Part shown: positions 9,524 through 20,204 of the stretch, piece after piece
Layout of the letters: every line of letters begins with the position of its first letter
Numbering within the stretch: position 1 is the first letter of the stretch
Assembly: GCF_003013715.1 (NCBI RefSeq)
Contig: NC_072812.1
Span: 2,108,001 to 2,172,000 of the forward strand
Direction: 5' to 3'
DNA length: 64,000 nt
Origin: Candidozyma auris
Lineage: Eukaryota > Ascomycota > Pichiomycetes > Serinales > Metschnikowiaceae
The notes under the pieces: model-generated
What the model was told of the DNA's origin: nothing
The model's input: the letters and a program-made list of their open reading frames with translations, nothing else
Database searches by the model: none
Position numbers and translations under genes: made by a program

Positions 9524-10885
9524 ATGGCCTCCTCAGAGCAGTTACCGACTTTCAAACCTTTATTTCAGGTCCCCACTTTCAAAAGTTTAGGACTCGATCC
9601 ACCTGCTGGCTTCCATGATGAGTCCTCCTCCGTTTACCTTGCTGGTAACTCTTTGGGCCTCATGCCAAAGGCTACCAGACAAGCTTTGGCCGATGAGCTA
9701 GATGCCTGGGGAGCAAGAGGTGTAGAATCGCATTTCAATCATCCTGGGGAAAGAGCTGGGAAAACTTCGTGGGTCGACATTGACCTTCCGCTAGTGCAGC
9801 CATTGGCAAAACTTGTGGGGGCAACAGAAAAGGAAGTAGCAGCCATGGGTACCTTGACCTCCAACTTGAACGCGTTGCTCACATCTTTTTACAAGCCAAG
9901 TGGTAAGAGAACAAAGATCATGTTCGAGAGACACGCATTTCCCTCAGACTACTACGCTTTTCTCAATATGGTCAAGTTGCATGGCTATGACGAAAGTCAT
10001 TTGATTCAACTTGCGGTCGCTCCTGGGAAGCATTATTTAGAGACGGAGGAAATAATAGAAGTGATAGAGAAGGAAGGCGACGAAATAGCCGTTATTTGTT
10101 TTCCTGGTGTTCAATACTACACTGGCCAGTTCTTCAAGATACCTGAAATCACAGCTGCTGCTCAAAAGAAGGGAATTGTAGTCGGCTGGGACTTGGCTCA
10201 TGCCGTGGGTAATGTGCCCCTAAAACTTCATGAATGGAATGTGGATTTTGCCGTATGGTGCTCCTATAAATATCTCAATTCGGGCCCCGGAGGCATTGCA
10301 GGGATATTCGTACACGAGCGCCACACAAAGAACAACTCAAAAGTGAATTATCCTCCAAGACTCGCTGGATGGTGGGGGAATAATGCTGCTGAAAGATTTA
10401 AGATGCTTGAAGTCTTTGACCCAATCAACTCTGCCCTCTCCTATCGTCAATCTAATCCGCTGGTGATTGACTGTGTTGCATTGAAGAGCTCTCTTGATGT
10501 TTTTGAACTAGCGGGAGGGTTGGACAATCTTAGAAAAACTAGTGTTTCTTTGACTGGCTGCTTGCTAACGCTTTTGAAGGGCAGCAAATACTACATCGAA
10601 GATCCGCTGGACAATGCACTGTTGGGATTCAAGATCTTGACTCCATGTGAAGAAAGTGAGAGAGGATGTCAACTTTCAGTGTTATTCCAACCGCATGATG
10701 ACGACAGAAGCAAGAATGTTATGGAACAGGTAAACGAGTACTTACACAAGCATGCAATCATTTGCGACGAGAGGAGACCCGATGTTATTCGTATTGCACC
10801 CACACCATTGTACAATACTCTTGAGGATGTGAGAGTCGTGGTAAAGAGAATAGTTGAGGCTTTAGATGAGCTTTCGAGAAGCTAG
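9524..10885 (+). CDS. BNA5: Kynureninase
   Basis: The 453-residue product is a PLP-dependent kynureninase of the aspartate aminotransferase fold. It cleaves 3-hydroxykynurenine to 3-hydroxyanthranilate and alanine in de novo NAD synthesis. Visible family marks are [13 protein letters not shown] near the N-terminus, the [10 protein letters not shown] phosphate-binding region, WDLAHAVGN, and [13 protein letters not shown] with the PLP Schiff-base lysine at Lys249. The length is typical. I chose ATG9524; an in-frame TTG four codons upstream is not a likely start. In the SNP-x-VID segment the x is a CTG codon (10460-10462), where related fungal enzymes, as I remember them, carry Ser. That fits CUG-Ser decoding. 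Confidence 0.95.
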   Translation: MASSEQLPTFKPLFQVPTFKSLGLDPPAGFHDESSSVYLAGNSLGLMPKATRQALADELDAWGARGVESHFNHPGERAGKTSWVDIDLPLVQPLAKLVGATEKEVAAMGTLTSNLNALLTSFYKPSGKRTKIMFERHAFPSDYYAFLNMVKLHGYDESHLIQLAVAPGKHYLETEEIIEVIEKEGDEIAVICFPGVQYYTGQFFKIPEITAAAQKKGIVVGWDLAHAVGNVPLKLHEWNVDFAVWCSYKYLNSGPGGIAGIFVHERHTKNNSKVNYPPRLAGWWGNNAAERFKMLEVFDPINSALSYRQSNPLVIDCVALKSSLDVFELAGGLDNLRKTSVSLTGCLLTLLKGSKYYIEDPLDNALLGFKILTPCEESERGCQLSVLFQPHDDDRSKNVMEQVNEYLHKHAIICDERRPDVIRIAPTPLYNTLEDVRVVVKRIVEALDELSRS

Positions 10886-10968
10886 TCTTGTACATATCTA
10901 CTGCATTGTAACGTTCTTAGTATGATATTTCGTCTAGATTATATACCAAAGTGGTTTGAAGCGCAAAC

Positions 10969-12288
10969 TTACAAGTTTTGAGCAGCCTTGAAGTGTTCAC
11001 CGGCGTAGATAGCCTTGTCACCCAACTCCTCCTCGATTCTCAAGATCTGGTTAAGCTTGGCCAATCTCTCGGATCTGGCAGGAGCACCAGTCTTAATCTG
11101 GCCAGATCTCAAACCGACAACCAAGTCAGCAATGGTGGTGTCCTCAGACTCACCAGATCTGTGGGAAACCATAACACCCCAGTCGGCAGCGTAAGAGTCC
11201 TTGGCGGCCTGAATAGATTCGGTCAAAGAACCAATCTGGTTGACCTTCAACAACAAGGCGTTGGCAGCCTTCTTCTCAATGGCAGTCTTGATTCTGATTG
11301 GGTTGGTGACGGTCAAGTCATCACCGACAATCTGGATCTTGTCAACCACTCTTGGGTAGAACTTGGACCAGGACTCCCAGTCGTCCTCGGCGAATGGGTC
11401 CTCAATGGAAACAATTGGGTACTTGTCGATCAAAGAGACGTACAAGTCAGCCAATTGCTCACCAGACAACCACTTGGACTTGTCGGAGTCTGGGTTCTTG
11501 AAGTCCAAGTCGTACTTGCCGTCCTTGAAGAACTCAGAGGAGGCAACGTCCAAGGCGATGTTGACCTTACCAGTGTAACCAGCCTTTTCGATGGCGGCAA
11601 CAATGAGGTCCAAGGCCTCCTCGGCAGAGTGGATGTCAGGGGCAACACCACCCTCGTCACCGACGTTACCGGCAGACAAACCGTACTTCTTCTTAGTCAA
11701 AGACTTCAAGTTGTGGTACACCTCAGAGCCGTATCTCATGGCCTCTGAGAAGGAAGGAGCGCCAGATGGGACGATCATGAACTCCTGGAAGGCCAAAGCA
11801 CCACCAGCGTGAGAACCACCGTTCAACACGTTCTGGAAAGGAACTGGCAACACGTACTTGTCCTGCTTGGTGCCAGCAACGTCAGCCAAGTGCTTGTACA
11901 AAGAGACACCTTTCTCAGCGGCAGCAGCCTTGGCAGCAGCCAAAGAGACACCCAAGATGGCGTTGGCACCCAACTTGGACTTGTTAGGAGTGCCGTCCAA
12001 AGAGTTCAAGAACTCGTCAACCTTGGCCTGGTTGGTGATGTCCAAGTTCTCCTTGATAAAGGCTGGAGCAATCACGTCGTTGACGTTGGCTACGGCCTTG
12101 GTGACACCCTTGCCCAACCACTTGGACTTGTCGCCGTCTCTCAACTCCAAGGCCTCGTGGACACCGGTGGAGGCGCCCGAGGGCACAATGGCTCTGAAAA
12201 GACCCTTGTCGGTGATCAAGTCAACCTCGACGGTAGGGTTACCTCTGGAGTCGTAGACGGAACGAGCATGAATTTTAGTGACGGCCAT
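10969..12288 (-). CDS. ENO1: Enolase
   Basis: The 439-residue enolase converts 2-phosphoglycerate to phosphoenolpyruvate in glycolysis. It begins [22 protein letters not shown], the universal enolase start. It also has the ASTGVHEA loop, the metal ligands in the [11 protein letters not shown] region, the catalytic-lysine motif [14 protein letters not shown], and [15 protein letters not shown]. The frame extends 20 codons further upstream, but ATG12288 is the conserved start. Codon use is strongly biased (TTG for Leu, AAG, GTC, AGA), marking a very highly expressed gene. That bias also creates long antisense open frames, which I reject as genes. BNA5 converges on it with 83 bases between the stops. 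Confidence 0.99.
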   Translation of the reverse strand: MAVTKIHARSVYDSRGNPTVEVDLITDKGLFRAIVPSGASTGVHEALELRDGDKSKWLGKGVTKAVANVNDVIAPAFIKENLDITNQAKVDEFLNSLDGTPNKSKLGANAILGVSLAAAKAAAAEKGVSLYKHLADVAGTKQDKYVLPVPFQNVLNGGSHAGGALAFQEFMIVPSGAPSFSEAMRYGSEVYHNLKSLTKKKYGLSAGNVGDEGGVAPDIHSAEEALDLIVAAIEKAGYTGKVNIALDVASSEFFKDGKYDLDFKNPDSDKSKWLSGEQLADLYVSLIDKYPIVSIEDPFAEDDWESWSKFYPRVVDKIQIVGDDLTVTNPIRIKTAIEKKAANALLLKVNQIGSLTESIQAAKDSYAADWGVMVSHRSGESEDTTIADLVVGLRSGQIKTGAPARSERLAKLNQILRIEEELGDKAIYAGEHFKAAQNL

Positions 12289-12345
12289 GATGAAAATTAA
12301 GTTTGGATAGGGAGGAGAAAAAAAAAAAGGCCCCTGGGGCGTGCG

Positions 12346-13202
12346 CACCTGTGGTATTTATACAGCAAGCTGTTCCAACGGTGGACCACACCTGGCCGCT
12401 TTTTCCACAGGCAGGAGGACACCTCAGGAGACTCGAGCGAGCAATTCCTCCAGGTGACTGAGGGTATGCCATTAGGGAGCCACCATGATTATTTGCACAC
12501 ACAAAGGGTCATTCACAACGGAAACTCGTTTGCTGGATTCTGCTGGTTCAATTGTTCAACGTGAAGCTGCCAAATCATGAAAATGTTGCCAATTGTGACG
12601 AATTGACCACTGGTCAAAGGGTATCGGCCTCGGAGTTGCAATGCGCGTAGAATCCTGGCAGAGGGCCCCGGGCACTGACGGATCGCACCCTACGGGCCAA
12701 AGGGAGTCGCCATGTGATCCACCGCAGCCCTGAAACAACCGTGGGGTGACACCACTGGGACGCTGTTTCAGTTGATTTTTAGCAATTGAGCGACGAGCTG
12801 ATGAGGTTTTGATAACCTTCACCTGAGGGCCATCGATTTTCCACTTTTCATAATTTTTCATGCATTTGAGCCTGACTCACCTGGGTGCCTTGTCGTCTCG
12901 GGTCGACGGGGACCGCACTATACGTTTTTTTTCCCTGGCTTTCCACTCCCTTCGACAATGCGCACTAGGGTAGACTCCTGGTTAATTGACAAAATATCAG
13001 CGTAGTGGAGGGGCCCGTGAGCCAGGAAACCCGGGACTGGCGATTGCGTTGAGTCAGGTCTTCAGGTAAGTCTTGTGATTGGTCAATTTGACCGGGAGAC
13101 TAACGGCCATAGAATATGACATACTCCCTCGTGCACGTCATTTGACGTGGATTTGTATTATTAGTGGAGTCACCTGTTTTGACAGGTGCTGTTCGACAGG
13201 TG
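12346..13202. promoter_or_regulatory. Cluster of CACCTG/CAGGTG hexamers upstream of ENO1
   Basis: The same hexamer, in either orientation, starts at 12346, 12389, 12451, 12820, 12878, 13171, 13183 and 13197. Copies at 13171-13188 form a perfect 7-base inverted repeat with a 4-base spacer (CACCTGT-TTTG-ACAGGTG). About 0.4 copies would be expected in this length at random. The position suggests an upstream activating region of ENO1; the binding factor is unknown to me. Confidence 0.55.
12355..12362 (-). promoter_or_regulatory. TATA box of ENO1
   Basis: On the minus strand the sequence is TATAAATA, 67-74 bases before the enolase ATG. This is a textbook TATA element at a plausible distance for a strongly expressed glycolytic gene. 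Confidence 0.7.
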
Positions 13203-14222
13203 AGTGAGTTTAATTAGGGCAGAGCAGATGGTAGAACAGATGGTATTGGAGGGAAGAGCAGTGAGCATAAGTTGAACTACAAAGAGGTTTCGGTCGGCCA
13301 GATAGACTAATCTTTCATTATTGCAAATTTATTGAAACGAGAGGTTATTGCTTTGCTTAACTCCACAAGAATCCCATGTAGTCTCTTGAAATATGGAACT
13401 GTTAGTTTGAGATTCGCTCACAGCAGGGCGCGACAATGTCGTGATTTCCTCAGCAAGGGTCGAGTAACAACAGTGAGTTCAGACTGTACTAATATTTAAC
13501 GGGCACATTTGAGTCTATTGAGATCCCACAAGTAGATTAATACTATTGGGTGTAGATGCCCTGTGGCAGGAGTTGCCTGTGATGGTTCTCCTTGGAGGTG
13601 GGGACCATGCGACGACATTTTTGCAGCCATCAAGCAAGACTAACCAGTGTTGGTTCTTGCGTTAGCAGTCCCAGGCCCTTTTCACTCTTATAGTTTTAAG
13701 ACTTTACCATAACTTCCTATGCTTTACAATATCACGCCAATCGTACTCTCGCTTTTTTGCTCACGATGTTTACATGATTCGCAGCAGTTTCCAACATTCT
13801 GTAAAATGTACCGAAGACCGCAAAAGTCAAAATTAAATGGAATCCTAAAATCTGCGATAGTACAAGTCGTACCATACAATGCAAACCTCAGCCATGAATA
13901 GTTACATAACTGAAAATGAGCTCAAGAGAGCTGCCTCGAGCCAAGCACTACTATCTCACCAAACCTCTCGCGCCTTCACATCCTTCACTTTGCCATAGCA
14001 CACTATACAAACACAAGTCCCATCACAAAACTATTCAAGAAGAGAAAGAAAATTAGCCGCCTAGAGTGTTATTCATCTACGCAAAGCAACCTTTAAGATC
14101 TTTCTCTTGGACCTTTCCACGAGTGTCCATGTACATCACCTCCAACCTGCATCTCTCGATACTCTCCTCGCGAAAAGAGTTACCAGTGGCAATACGAAGC
14201 ATTAACCTCTATCCACCACCAG

Positions 14223-15116
14223 ATGTTCAGAAACAACTACGACAACGACTCCGTCACCTACTCCCCCACTGGACGTCTCTTCCAGGTGGAGTATGCTTTG
14301 GAGGCTATCAAGCAGGGCAGTGCTGCCGTGGGGATTGCCTCGTCCAACCACGTTGTGCTAGTGGCCTTGAAGAGAAACGTTGAGGAATTGGGCAGTTACC
14401 AGAAGAAAATCATCAAAGTGGACGATCACATGGGCATTGCTTTGGCCGGATTGGCGCCAGATGCTCGTGTGTTGTCGAACTACTTGAGAAAACTTGCAAT
14501 GAACTCCAAACTTGTGTTCAACAGACCATTGCCCACATCCAAGGCCGTCTTGCTGATCGCCGATAAAGCCCAGGAAAACACTCAACTGTATGGCTCGAGA
14601 CCGTACGGTGTTGGGTTGCTTGTGGCTGGCTGGGACGAGACCGGCGCTCATCTATACGAATTCCAGCCCTCGGGATCCGTTTTGGAATACTACGGCACCG
14701 CAATAGGTGCCCGTTCCCAGGCCGCCAGAACATATTTGGAACGCAATTTGGAGACAATACGCTCATGCGAACATATCGAGGACCTCATTGTACATGGTTT
14801 GAATGCCTTGAGAGATACATTGTCCCAAGATATGGAATTGACCATCCGGAATACCTCTGTCAGTGTAGTTGGCAAGGATCAATCTTTCACAGTATATGAT
14901 GACGAAGACGTACAGCAATGGTTAAGTAAGCTTGATTCCACATCAAACACAAGAAATAACGACGACGACGATGAAAATGGTGACAACGCAGGTGGTGACG
15001 CTGATGAGTCCAACGAAGCAAACCCGACAGATGCTGCTCAAGAAGGTGCGGCTGGAGACAGCACCAATACAAATGCATCTGGTGCTGCTGACGAAGATAG
15101 AATGGATACCGATTAA
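14223..15116 (+). CDS. PRE5: 20S proteasome alpha-6 subunit Pre5
   Basis: The first 235 or so residues are a proteasome alpha subunit. MFRNNYDNDSVTYSPTGRLF and the following QVEYALEAIKQGS are diagnostic of Pre5 (human PSMA1), including the alpha N-terminal signature YSPTGRLFQVEYA. ALAGLAPDARVLSNY and RPYGVGLLVAGWD are also family blocks. The subunit forms part of the outer ring and gate of the 20S core. After about residue 238 there is a 60-residue tail of Asp, Asn, Glu, Ala and Gly ending RMDTD, which makes the protein about 297 residues against roughly 234 in S. cerevisiae. The ATG at 14223 is certain from the conserved start. Confidence 0.96.
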   Translation: MFRNNYDNDSVTYSPTGRLFQVEYALEAIKQGSAAVGIASSNHVVLVALKRNVEELGSYQKKIIKVDDHMGIALAGLAPDARVLSNYLRKLAMNSKLVFNRPLPTSKAVLLIADKAQENTQLYGSRPYGVGLLVAGWDETGAHLYEFQPSGSVLEYYGTAIGARSQAARTYLERNLETIRSCEHIEDLIVHGLNALRDTLSQDMELTIRNTSVSVVGKDQSFTVYDDEDVQQWLSKLDSTSNTRNNDDDDENGDNAGGDADESNEANPTDAAQEGAAGDSTNTNASGAADEDRMDTD

Positions 15117-15162
15117 GTGCATCATATTTACAAGTAATATACAAATCATAAAGAACAGTCAC

Positions 15163-17139
15163 TCAATTGTCCCCTTTAGAGCCAGAATTGTCCTTTTGGA
15201 GCTGCTGCTGTCTTGCAGCAACCTTTTTAACAGCCGCCATGGTCACCGTTTGCAATTGATTGACTTCCTCAGTCATCTGGGCCACATCATGTAAAACGCC
15301 TCTTTCTCTAACGTCTTGAACCTTGGTCCTCAAGGACGAGAGGATGGAATTGATATGTTGCTTGTCTTCCTCGTCCATGAGATTTCCGAATTGCACTATT
15401 ACGTTCTCAGCATCAGTGCAAAGGATGTCAACCCGTGTTGCATTTTCCACATGTTGCTTATATTCGGCGTCTTTCTTGGCATTCTGAGCACTTTGTTCCA
15501 AGATTTGCTTGATGTCTTCCTCTGACATTCCAGTTTGTCCAACCACCTGAATGCTAACCTCATTTGGCTTTCCATGGTAGGGTGAGTCCTCGGGGTAAGG
15601 CGTCTTATCAGCAGCGGAGACATTTATGATACCATCGGCATCGATGTCAAAAGAGACTGCAATCTGTGGAGTGCCTTTCGGTCCAGGTGGGATATTAGAG
15701 AGCTTGAAGTTACCAATAAGCTTGTTATCCTTTACCAAGGGTCTTTCGCCCTGGTAAACTTTGATTTCGACACCAGTCTGGCCGTCAACGGCAGTTGAGA
15801 AAAACTGTTCCTTTTTCAATGGCACAGCCGAGTTTCTTGGAATAAGAGGACTAAATAACCCTCCGTATGTTTCAATTCCTAATGTCAATGGGGTCACATC
15901 GAGAAGAACCACGTTCTTGATTTGTCCTGAGAGAACAGCGCCTTGAATTGCAGCCCCAAGCGCAACCGCCTCATCAGGATTGACGGAAACATTTGGCTTC
16001 TTACCGAACAACTCCTCGACGACTTTTCTGATTTTAGGCATTCTAGTCATTCCACCGACCATGATGATTTCGTCAATGTCTTTAGCTGTCAAGTCAGCGT
16101 CACGGAGACATCTCTTCACGGGATCTATGGTTTTGTTGATGATAGGAAGACTCAACTCATCAAGTTCGTCCTCAGTGAGTTTGAGTTTAATGTGTTTGTC
16201 CTTTGTTATAAAGGGAATATTAATCTCTGCCTCTTTCACATGAGACAATTCGATCTTGCATTTTTCAGCAGCTTCACGAATTCTTTGGACAGCCATTCTG
16301 TCACCCAGAAGATCAATGCCATGCTCATCTTTGAACTGTTGTATAATCCTATTCAAAAGCAAGAGATCCACATCTTCTCCACCCAAGTGAGTGTTCCCGT
16401 TGGTGGCTCTCACTTCGAAAACTTTATCGTCGATGTCGAGTATTGATACGTCGAAAGTACCACCTCCAAAGTCGAAGACGGCTACTACGCCATCGGACTT
16501 CTTTTGATCGATGCCGTATGCCAATGCCGCAGCCGTAGGCTCATTAATAACTCTTAGAACTTCGAGACCAGCCAATTGACCGGCACTTTTAGTAGCCAGC
16601 CTTTGAGCATCATTAAAGTACGCAGGAACTGTGACGACAGCGTGCTTTACTTCGTCAGACAAGTGAGACTCTGCAATGTGCTTCATCTTTTGTAAGATGA
16701 TTGATCCGATCTGTGATGGCGAGAATTGACGCCCATCGCTCGTCTCTAGCCAAGCGTCTCCATTTTCATACCTTGCTATTTTATACAGCGTATTCTTTAT
16801 ATCTCTCTGAACCTCGTCATCCTCGAACTTTCGCCCGATGAGTCTTTTCGTTGCGAAAAAGGTGTTACGTGGATTCACCAAAGCTTGTCTTTTAGCTGGA
16901 AGTCCAACCAAGGTCTCCTTATCTTTGAATGCCACAATAGATGGTGTCGTTCGTCCACCTTCTTCATTCTCAAGTATTCTAGGCTCATTTCCTTGTACCA
17001 AAGCCACTGCTGAATTGGTAGTTCCAAGATCTATGCCGATCACGTTGTGCGCGAGTCGCTTTTGGTGAAGGAATGAGCTAGCTGATTCTTTGAGTCTTCT
17101 GGGTAGTAGCCGGTTTAGTTTTGTGGAATGGAATAACAT
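15163..17139 (-). CDS. SSQ1: Mitochondrial Hsp70 of the Ssq1 type
   Basis: This 658-residue Hsp70 starts with a basic, Ser/Leu/Arg-rich presequence (about residues 1-30) and then [12 protein letters not shown]. The other DnaK signatures are present: [14 protein letters not shown] and [20 protein letters not shown] substrate-binding domain and a short lid follow, ending in a Gln/Lys/Ser-rich tail. It differs from the general chaperone Ssc1 throughout, with for example FDFGG for FDLGG and about 10 extra residues around [12 protein letters not shown] in the substrate domain. That divergence and the length fit Ssq1, the specialised Hsp70 that works with Jac1 and Isu on Fe-S cluster transfer. A second, Ssc1-like gene should exist elsewhere in the genome. 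A GTCACGTG lies 93 bases upstream. Confidence 0.8.
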   Translation of the reverse strand: MLFHSTKLNRLLPRRLKESASSFLHQKRLAHNVIGIDLGTTNSAVALVQGNEPRILENEEGGRTTPSIVAFKDKETLVGLPAKRQALVNPRNTFFATKRLIGRKFEDDEVQRDIKNTLYKIARYENGDAWLETSDGRQFSPSQIGSIILQKMKHIAESHLSDEVKHAVVTVPAYFNDAQRLATKSAGQLAGLEVLRVINEPTAAALAYGIDQKKSDGVVAVFDFGGGTFDVSILDIDDKVFEVRATNGNTHLGGEDVDLLLLNRIIQQFKDEHGIDLLGDRMAVQRIREAAEKCKIELSHVKEAEINIPFITKDKHIKLKLTEDELDELSLPIINKTIDPVKRCLRDADLTAKDIDEIIMVGGMTRMPKIRKVVEELFGKKPNVSVNPDEAVALGAAIQGAVLSGQIKNVVLLDVTPLTLGIETYGGLFSPLIPRNSAVPLKKEQFFSTAVDGQTGVEIKVYQGERPLVKDNKLIGNFKLSNIPPGPKGTPQIAVSFDIDADGIINVSAADKTPYPEDSPYHGKPNEVSIQVVGQTGMSEEDIKQILEQSAQNAKKDAEYKQHVENATRVDILCTDAENVIVQFGNLMDEEDKQHINSILSSLRTKVQDVRERGVLHDVAQMTEEVNQLQTVTMAAVKKVAARQQQLQKDNSGSKGDN

Positions 17140-17579
17140 AATCTGTGTGGAAGGGATTCCAGAGGCTTCTTAGTGAGACTCATGTATGCCTATATATATA
17201 AGTAGCAGTTGCGCACCTTAGAGCAACTGGGGTCACGTGGACAGATTACGAGGGTCATTTGTAGTTCATGATAAAGAATTGAATATATTAGTCTTGAAGT
17301 CTCAAGGGCTGTTCTTTGATGGTCTGTTTACCTCGTCGTAATGATTTGTGAGCTGTAGGTGACCGTCAAGGTGTCCCATTTGTCTTGTGTTGCGAGTTTT
17401 GAGACAAGCGACTGCGTAAAATCGCCGTTGATTGGCTTATAGTTCTATTTGAGTCGATCAAAATGTACTTTCTCATTGTCAGTTCGTTAAATGTCTTTCT
17501 AAGGTGACGTGTTCTAGAATGATGTATGGTGTAAATGGGTGCAAAAATGTTCGCACTTGCATCACCTGCGTTGGAGTCT
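17140..17579. other. Intergenic region upstream of SSQ1
   Basis: About 440 bases between the SSQ1 start and the stop of the F-box gene. It has an alternating TA stretch near 17190-17200 that may act as a TATA element, and a GTCACGTG element. The open frame on the minus strand here overlaps the F-box 3' end and looks spurious. Confidence 0.5.
17232..17239 (+). promoter_or_regulatory. GTCACGTG (Cbf1-type) site before SSQ1
   Basis: The octamer GTCACGTG matches the centromere-DNA-element-I/Cbf1 consensus RTCACRTG. It lies about 93 bases before the SSQ1 ATG. Four other genes in the window carry the same octamer at 66-75 bases from their ATG. Confidence 0.6.
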
Positions 17580-19130
17580 TCACCACTCAATGCGAAAAGG
17601 TGTCGTATGTTGAGATGCAATTAGCCTAAATCCGTCATTCTCTAGCACCAAGTGCGTGTACTTAGTACCAATAAGGTGAATAAAGGAGTCATTTCGTGTA
17701 AGCCAGTACACGAAATCTTGGAGTCCTTCTCTGGAAACAGAAACGTCTGTGGGTTCGATTTTCTTAAAATCACCGCGCCGGAACAGATCCGTGATTCCAG
17801 AGTTGATGCCATTGATATTCATCATTTCGCTCTCTAGTGGCGTATCCTCTGCGACAACACCCACTATGCCGTGGAAATGACTCATGACTAAGTCTCCTCG
17901 TCTGAAAAGAAATTTACCGTCATTGAGGCACGCATTTAAGTCTGGCTTTAAGTTTATAGATTTGGCATACTGTTCAGTATTGATCCTTGAGTATACGCAG
18001 ATTTCTTTGACGTGTTCGAAGGTGTACGAGCTAGGCACAGTGAGAGCCCAATTCTTCTCTGGCGTGAGATCCTGGAGCCTGATGTCGTTGTAGAGAAATT
18101 CGAAATCAAAGAGATTCTCAGGGTAGGCATCGTGGCGAAGAAGTCCCCATTTTCTCAAGGTACGCGTGCTCATCTGCTTGATTTTGCTATCGTTGTACAA
18201 AATGGCATCCTCTCCTAATAGAAGTATTTTGTTCTTAATTTCAGGCAGCACATCAATAGGCTGATCGCCAATGACAATGTCGTACCTGTTGAACAATCGT
18301 TCCTCGACAAATCTTTTGAGAAGATGGATCACAAAAAGTTGCCTCAAGCCCTTTTGGTCACTCGTTAGTTTCCCAGCGTAAAGCGCAAGAATTGTCACCC
18401 ATCTTTGCTCCATTGGCCCACTAGGAAGCTGATGAAGTACGGTTGTCATGAATGTTTTCAAGAACTGACTGTACACCGCCTTATTCTGAAATTTCAAGGT
18501 TCCTTTCTTTCTCTGGAGTCCTTGTATGTTATCCAAGGCTTTATGGATTTTTGTGTGAATACGGTCTCTATACTTGGCGTGATGTAAAAAATCCGAAGAG
18601 TATCGGGTGATCTGGAAGAAATTTTCTTCGCTGTGCTCTCCATAATCTTGCTTTTCAAAATATCTATTGGCAATTTCATAGTTCTGCAACTGAAAGATCT
18701 TCCTCAAAAAGGCATATGTTGTCAAATCAAGACATTTTTCTTCCAGTAATGATTTTATAAGCTGGAGTAATCGTTCCTCATTGCTCTCCATCATGGAGGC
18801 AATGGGTAGAATTGCCTCAGGCTGTTTAAGTAGTCGTAGTGAAGGACGCACGGAAGCATTATTCTCGTTTAGCATTGCCAAAAAGCGAAACACTTTATGT
18901 GGTACACTTTTGGATACGGGAGTCGATCTGAGACAGAAATCGTCCATTGCCTTTCCAAACGTCATCTCATATATCATGTTTAAGAAGAGTGGCGTATCGA
19001 GAATCAGCCTGAGTTTTCGGTTGACCATCGTCAAGGCCACCCAATCCTCAAAATGTAGGTATTTCAATATGCATATGTATATCTCTGTTGGGAGCTCGGT
19101 AAACGACAAACTTTGGTCTGATCCCGTCAT
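17580..19130 (-). CDS. F-box protein with a YccV/FBXO21-like C-terminus
   Basis: The 516-residue product (ATG at 19130; an in-frame TTG further up is unlikely) begins with an F-box at about residues 10-50: LSFTELPTEIYICILKYL and the following HFEDWVALTMVNRKLR. F-boxes dock on Skp1 in SCF ubiquitin ligases. The middle is helical with no repeat I recognise. Near residues 415-430, FLFRRGDLVMSHFHGIVGVV resembles the start of the YccV/HspQ fold found after the F-box in FBXO21-type proteins. That second assignment is weak. The substrate is unknown and I do not recognise a named yeast orthologue. It diverges from TAN1 across only 135 bases. Confidence 0.65.
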   Translation of the reverse strand: MTGSDQSLSFTELPTEIYICILKYLHFEDWVALTMVNRKLRLILDTPLFLNMIYEMTFGKAMDDFCLRSTPVSKSVPHKVFRFLAMLNENNASVRPSLRLLKQPEAILPIASMMESNEERLLQLIKSLLEEKCLDLTTYAFLRKIFQLQNYEIANRYFEKQDYGEHSEENFFQITRYSSDFLHHAKYRDRIHTKIHKALDNIQGLQRKKGTLKFQNKAVYSQFLKTFMTTVLHQLPSGPMEQRWVTILALYAGKLTSDQKGLRQLFVIHLLKRFVEERLFNRYDIVIGDQPIDVLPEIKNKILLLGEDAILYNDSKIKQMSTRTLRKWGLLRHDAYPENLFDFEFLYNDIRLQDLTPEKNWALTVPSSYTFEHVKEICVYSRINTEQYAKSINLKPDLNACLNDGKFLFRRGDLVMSHFHGIVGVVAEDTPLESEMMNINGINSGITDLFRRGDFKKIEPTDVSVSREGLQDFVYWLTRNDSFIHLIGTKYTHLVLENDGFRLIASQHTTPFRIEW

Positions 19131-19186
19131 GCCCGTGGTATTAGCTTCTTGACGGAATCGCTGCAACTTTCCCCAAGTTGATTGCA

Positions 19187-19194
19187 GTCACGTG
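19187..19194 (+). promoter_or_regulatory. GTCACGTG site in the F-box/TAN1 promoter
   Basis: The octamer, extended here to TCACGTGA, sits in the 135-base divergent promoter. It is 71 bases before the TAN1 ATG and 56 bases before the F-box gene ATG, so it could serve either gene. It fits the Cbf1 consensus. Confidence 0.6.
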
Positions 19195-19265
19195 AAACAT
19201 CAACAAAGAGACTGCCTAGTACCTCCTACTGAGGTCCGAAGAGATTGCAAGGACCACACAGCAAA

Positions 19266-20156
19266 ATGGGGAAAAGAGGTGCAGAATCTCAGGGAGGCAA
19301 TAAAAACAAAAAGTACAAGCAGAGTGGATTCATAGATCCTAATACATCGGGTGTTTATGCCACGTGTAATCGTGGAAGAGAGGCCGGATGCCGCAAAGAG
19401 TTGATGAACCTACTCTCCACCAAATGTGAGGAGTGGTATCCTGATTGGGAGAAGAGCGTTGGAGATGAAACGGAACAGGATGAAAAAGAGTTTTCAGTGG
19501 AGGATCAGATCAAGCAGGAGTTGGCATCTTTGAAGAAGGAAAAGTCTGCAAAGACTACACTCTTTCTGCCAATAGATTTAGGGTGCGAATGCTTGGTATT
19601 TATCAAGATTAGAAAGCCCGTGGAGCCAGCTGAGTTCATACGAAGAATATGCAAAGAAGCACTGCAACTGAGAGAGAAACAGACAAGATTCACCCAAAAG
19701 CTCACGCCTATAACCTACTCTGTATCTGCTTCCATTGATGAGCTCAAGAAGCTCGCACACATGGTGCTTGAACCTCACTTTCATCAAAAAGAGGGTCAGA
19801 AGGCACTTAAATTTGCAATCCAAGTTACCAGGCGAAATTTTAATACTCTTGAGAAGGACGATATCATCAAGACAATTGCGACGTGCGTGGGCCACGAATA
19901 TGGCCACAAAGTCGACCTTAAGAATTACGACAAGCTCATTTTGGTCGAATGCTTCAAAAATAACGTGGGCATGAGTGTTGTTAGTGAATACCTCCCCTTG
20001 GAGAAGTTCAATTTGCAGCAAATTTTCGAGAAGAATATGAAGGAGAACGAGGCATCCAGAGTTAACCCAACGAAGTCAGAGAACAGTAACGGAGAGTCAG
20101 ATGAAAAGAAGGCTACTCTTAGTGATGAGGACGCCAAGGACACAGTCCGAAAGTAA
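19266..20156 (+). CDS. TAN1: tRNA acetyltransferase cofactor Tan1 (THUMP domain)
   Basis: The 296-residue protein (first ATG at 19266, giving MGKRGAES) matches Tan1, which binds tRNA through its THUMP domain and is needed with Kre33 to form N4-acetylcytidine at position 12 of tRNA-Ser and tRNA-Leu. Conserved blocks are SGFIDPNTSGVYATCNRGRE near the N-terminus, the EDQIKQEL segment, LTPITYSVSA, KFAIQVTRRNFNTLEKDDII, and VDLKNYDKLILVECFKNNVGM in the THUMP fold (about 140-265). The C-terminal 40 residues are charged and low-complexity. It converges with EMC4, 48 bases apart. Confidence 0.93.
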   Translation: MGKRGAESQGGNKNKKYKQSGFIDPNTSGVYATCNRGREAGCRKELMNLLSTKCEEWYPDWEKSVGDETEQDEKEFSVEDQIKQELASLKKEKSAKTTLFLPIDLGCECLVFIKIRKPVEPAEFIRRICKEALQLREKQTRFTQKLTPITYSVSASIDELKKLAHMVLEPHFHQKEGQKALKFAIQVTRRNFNTLEKDDIIKTIATCVGHEYGHKVDLKNYDKLILVECFKNNVGMSVVSEYLPLEKFNLQQIFEKNMKENEASRVNPTKSENSNGESDEKKATLSDEDAKDTVRK

Positions 20157-20204
20157 ACACCTCACAGATCGAAATAAGTTTCATTTCTAAGCTGTACAGC
20201 CTAA

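Larger units (their letters stand above)
12289..14222. other. Long divergent intergenic region ENO1 / PRE5
   Basis: This 1.9-kb stretch is the longest gene-free region of the window. The half next to ENO1 is fairly GC-rich and contains a TATA box and eight CACCTG/CAGGTG hexamers (annotated separately). The half next to PRE5 shows no motif I can name. Open frames of up to about 100 codons occur but have no recognisable product. I saw no tRNA. Confidence 0.55.

Noticed and set aside
10978..12300. Long plus-strand open frames antisense to ENO1 (up to 256 codons)
   Set aside because: They result from the strong codon bias of enolase, have no family likeness, and enolase itself is certain.
15943..16446. 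A 167-codon plus-strand frame across the Hsp70 gene
   Set aside because: Antisense shadow of a conserved domain; no independent support.
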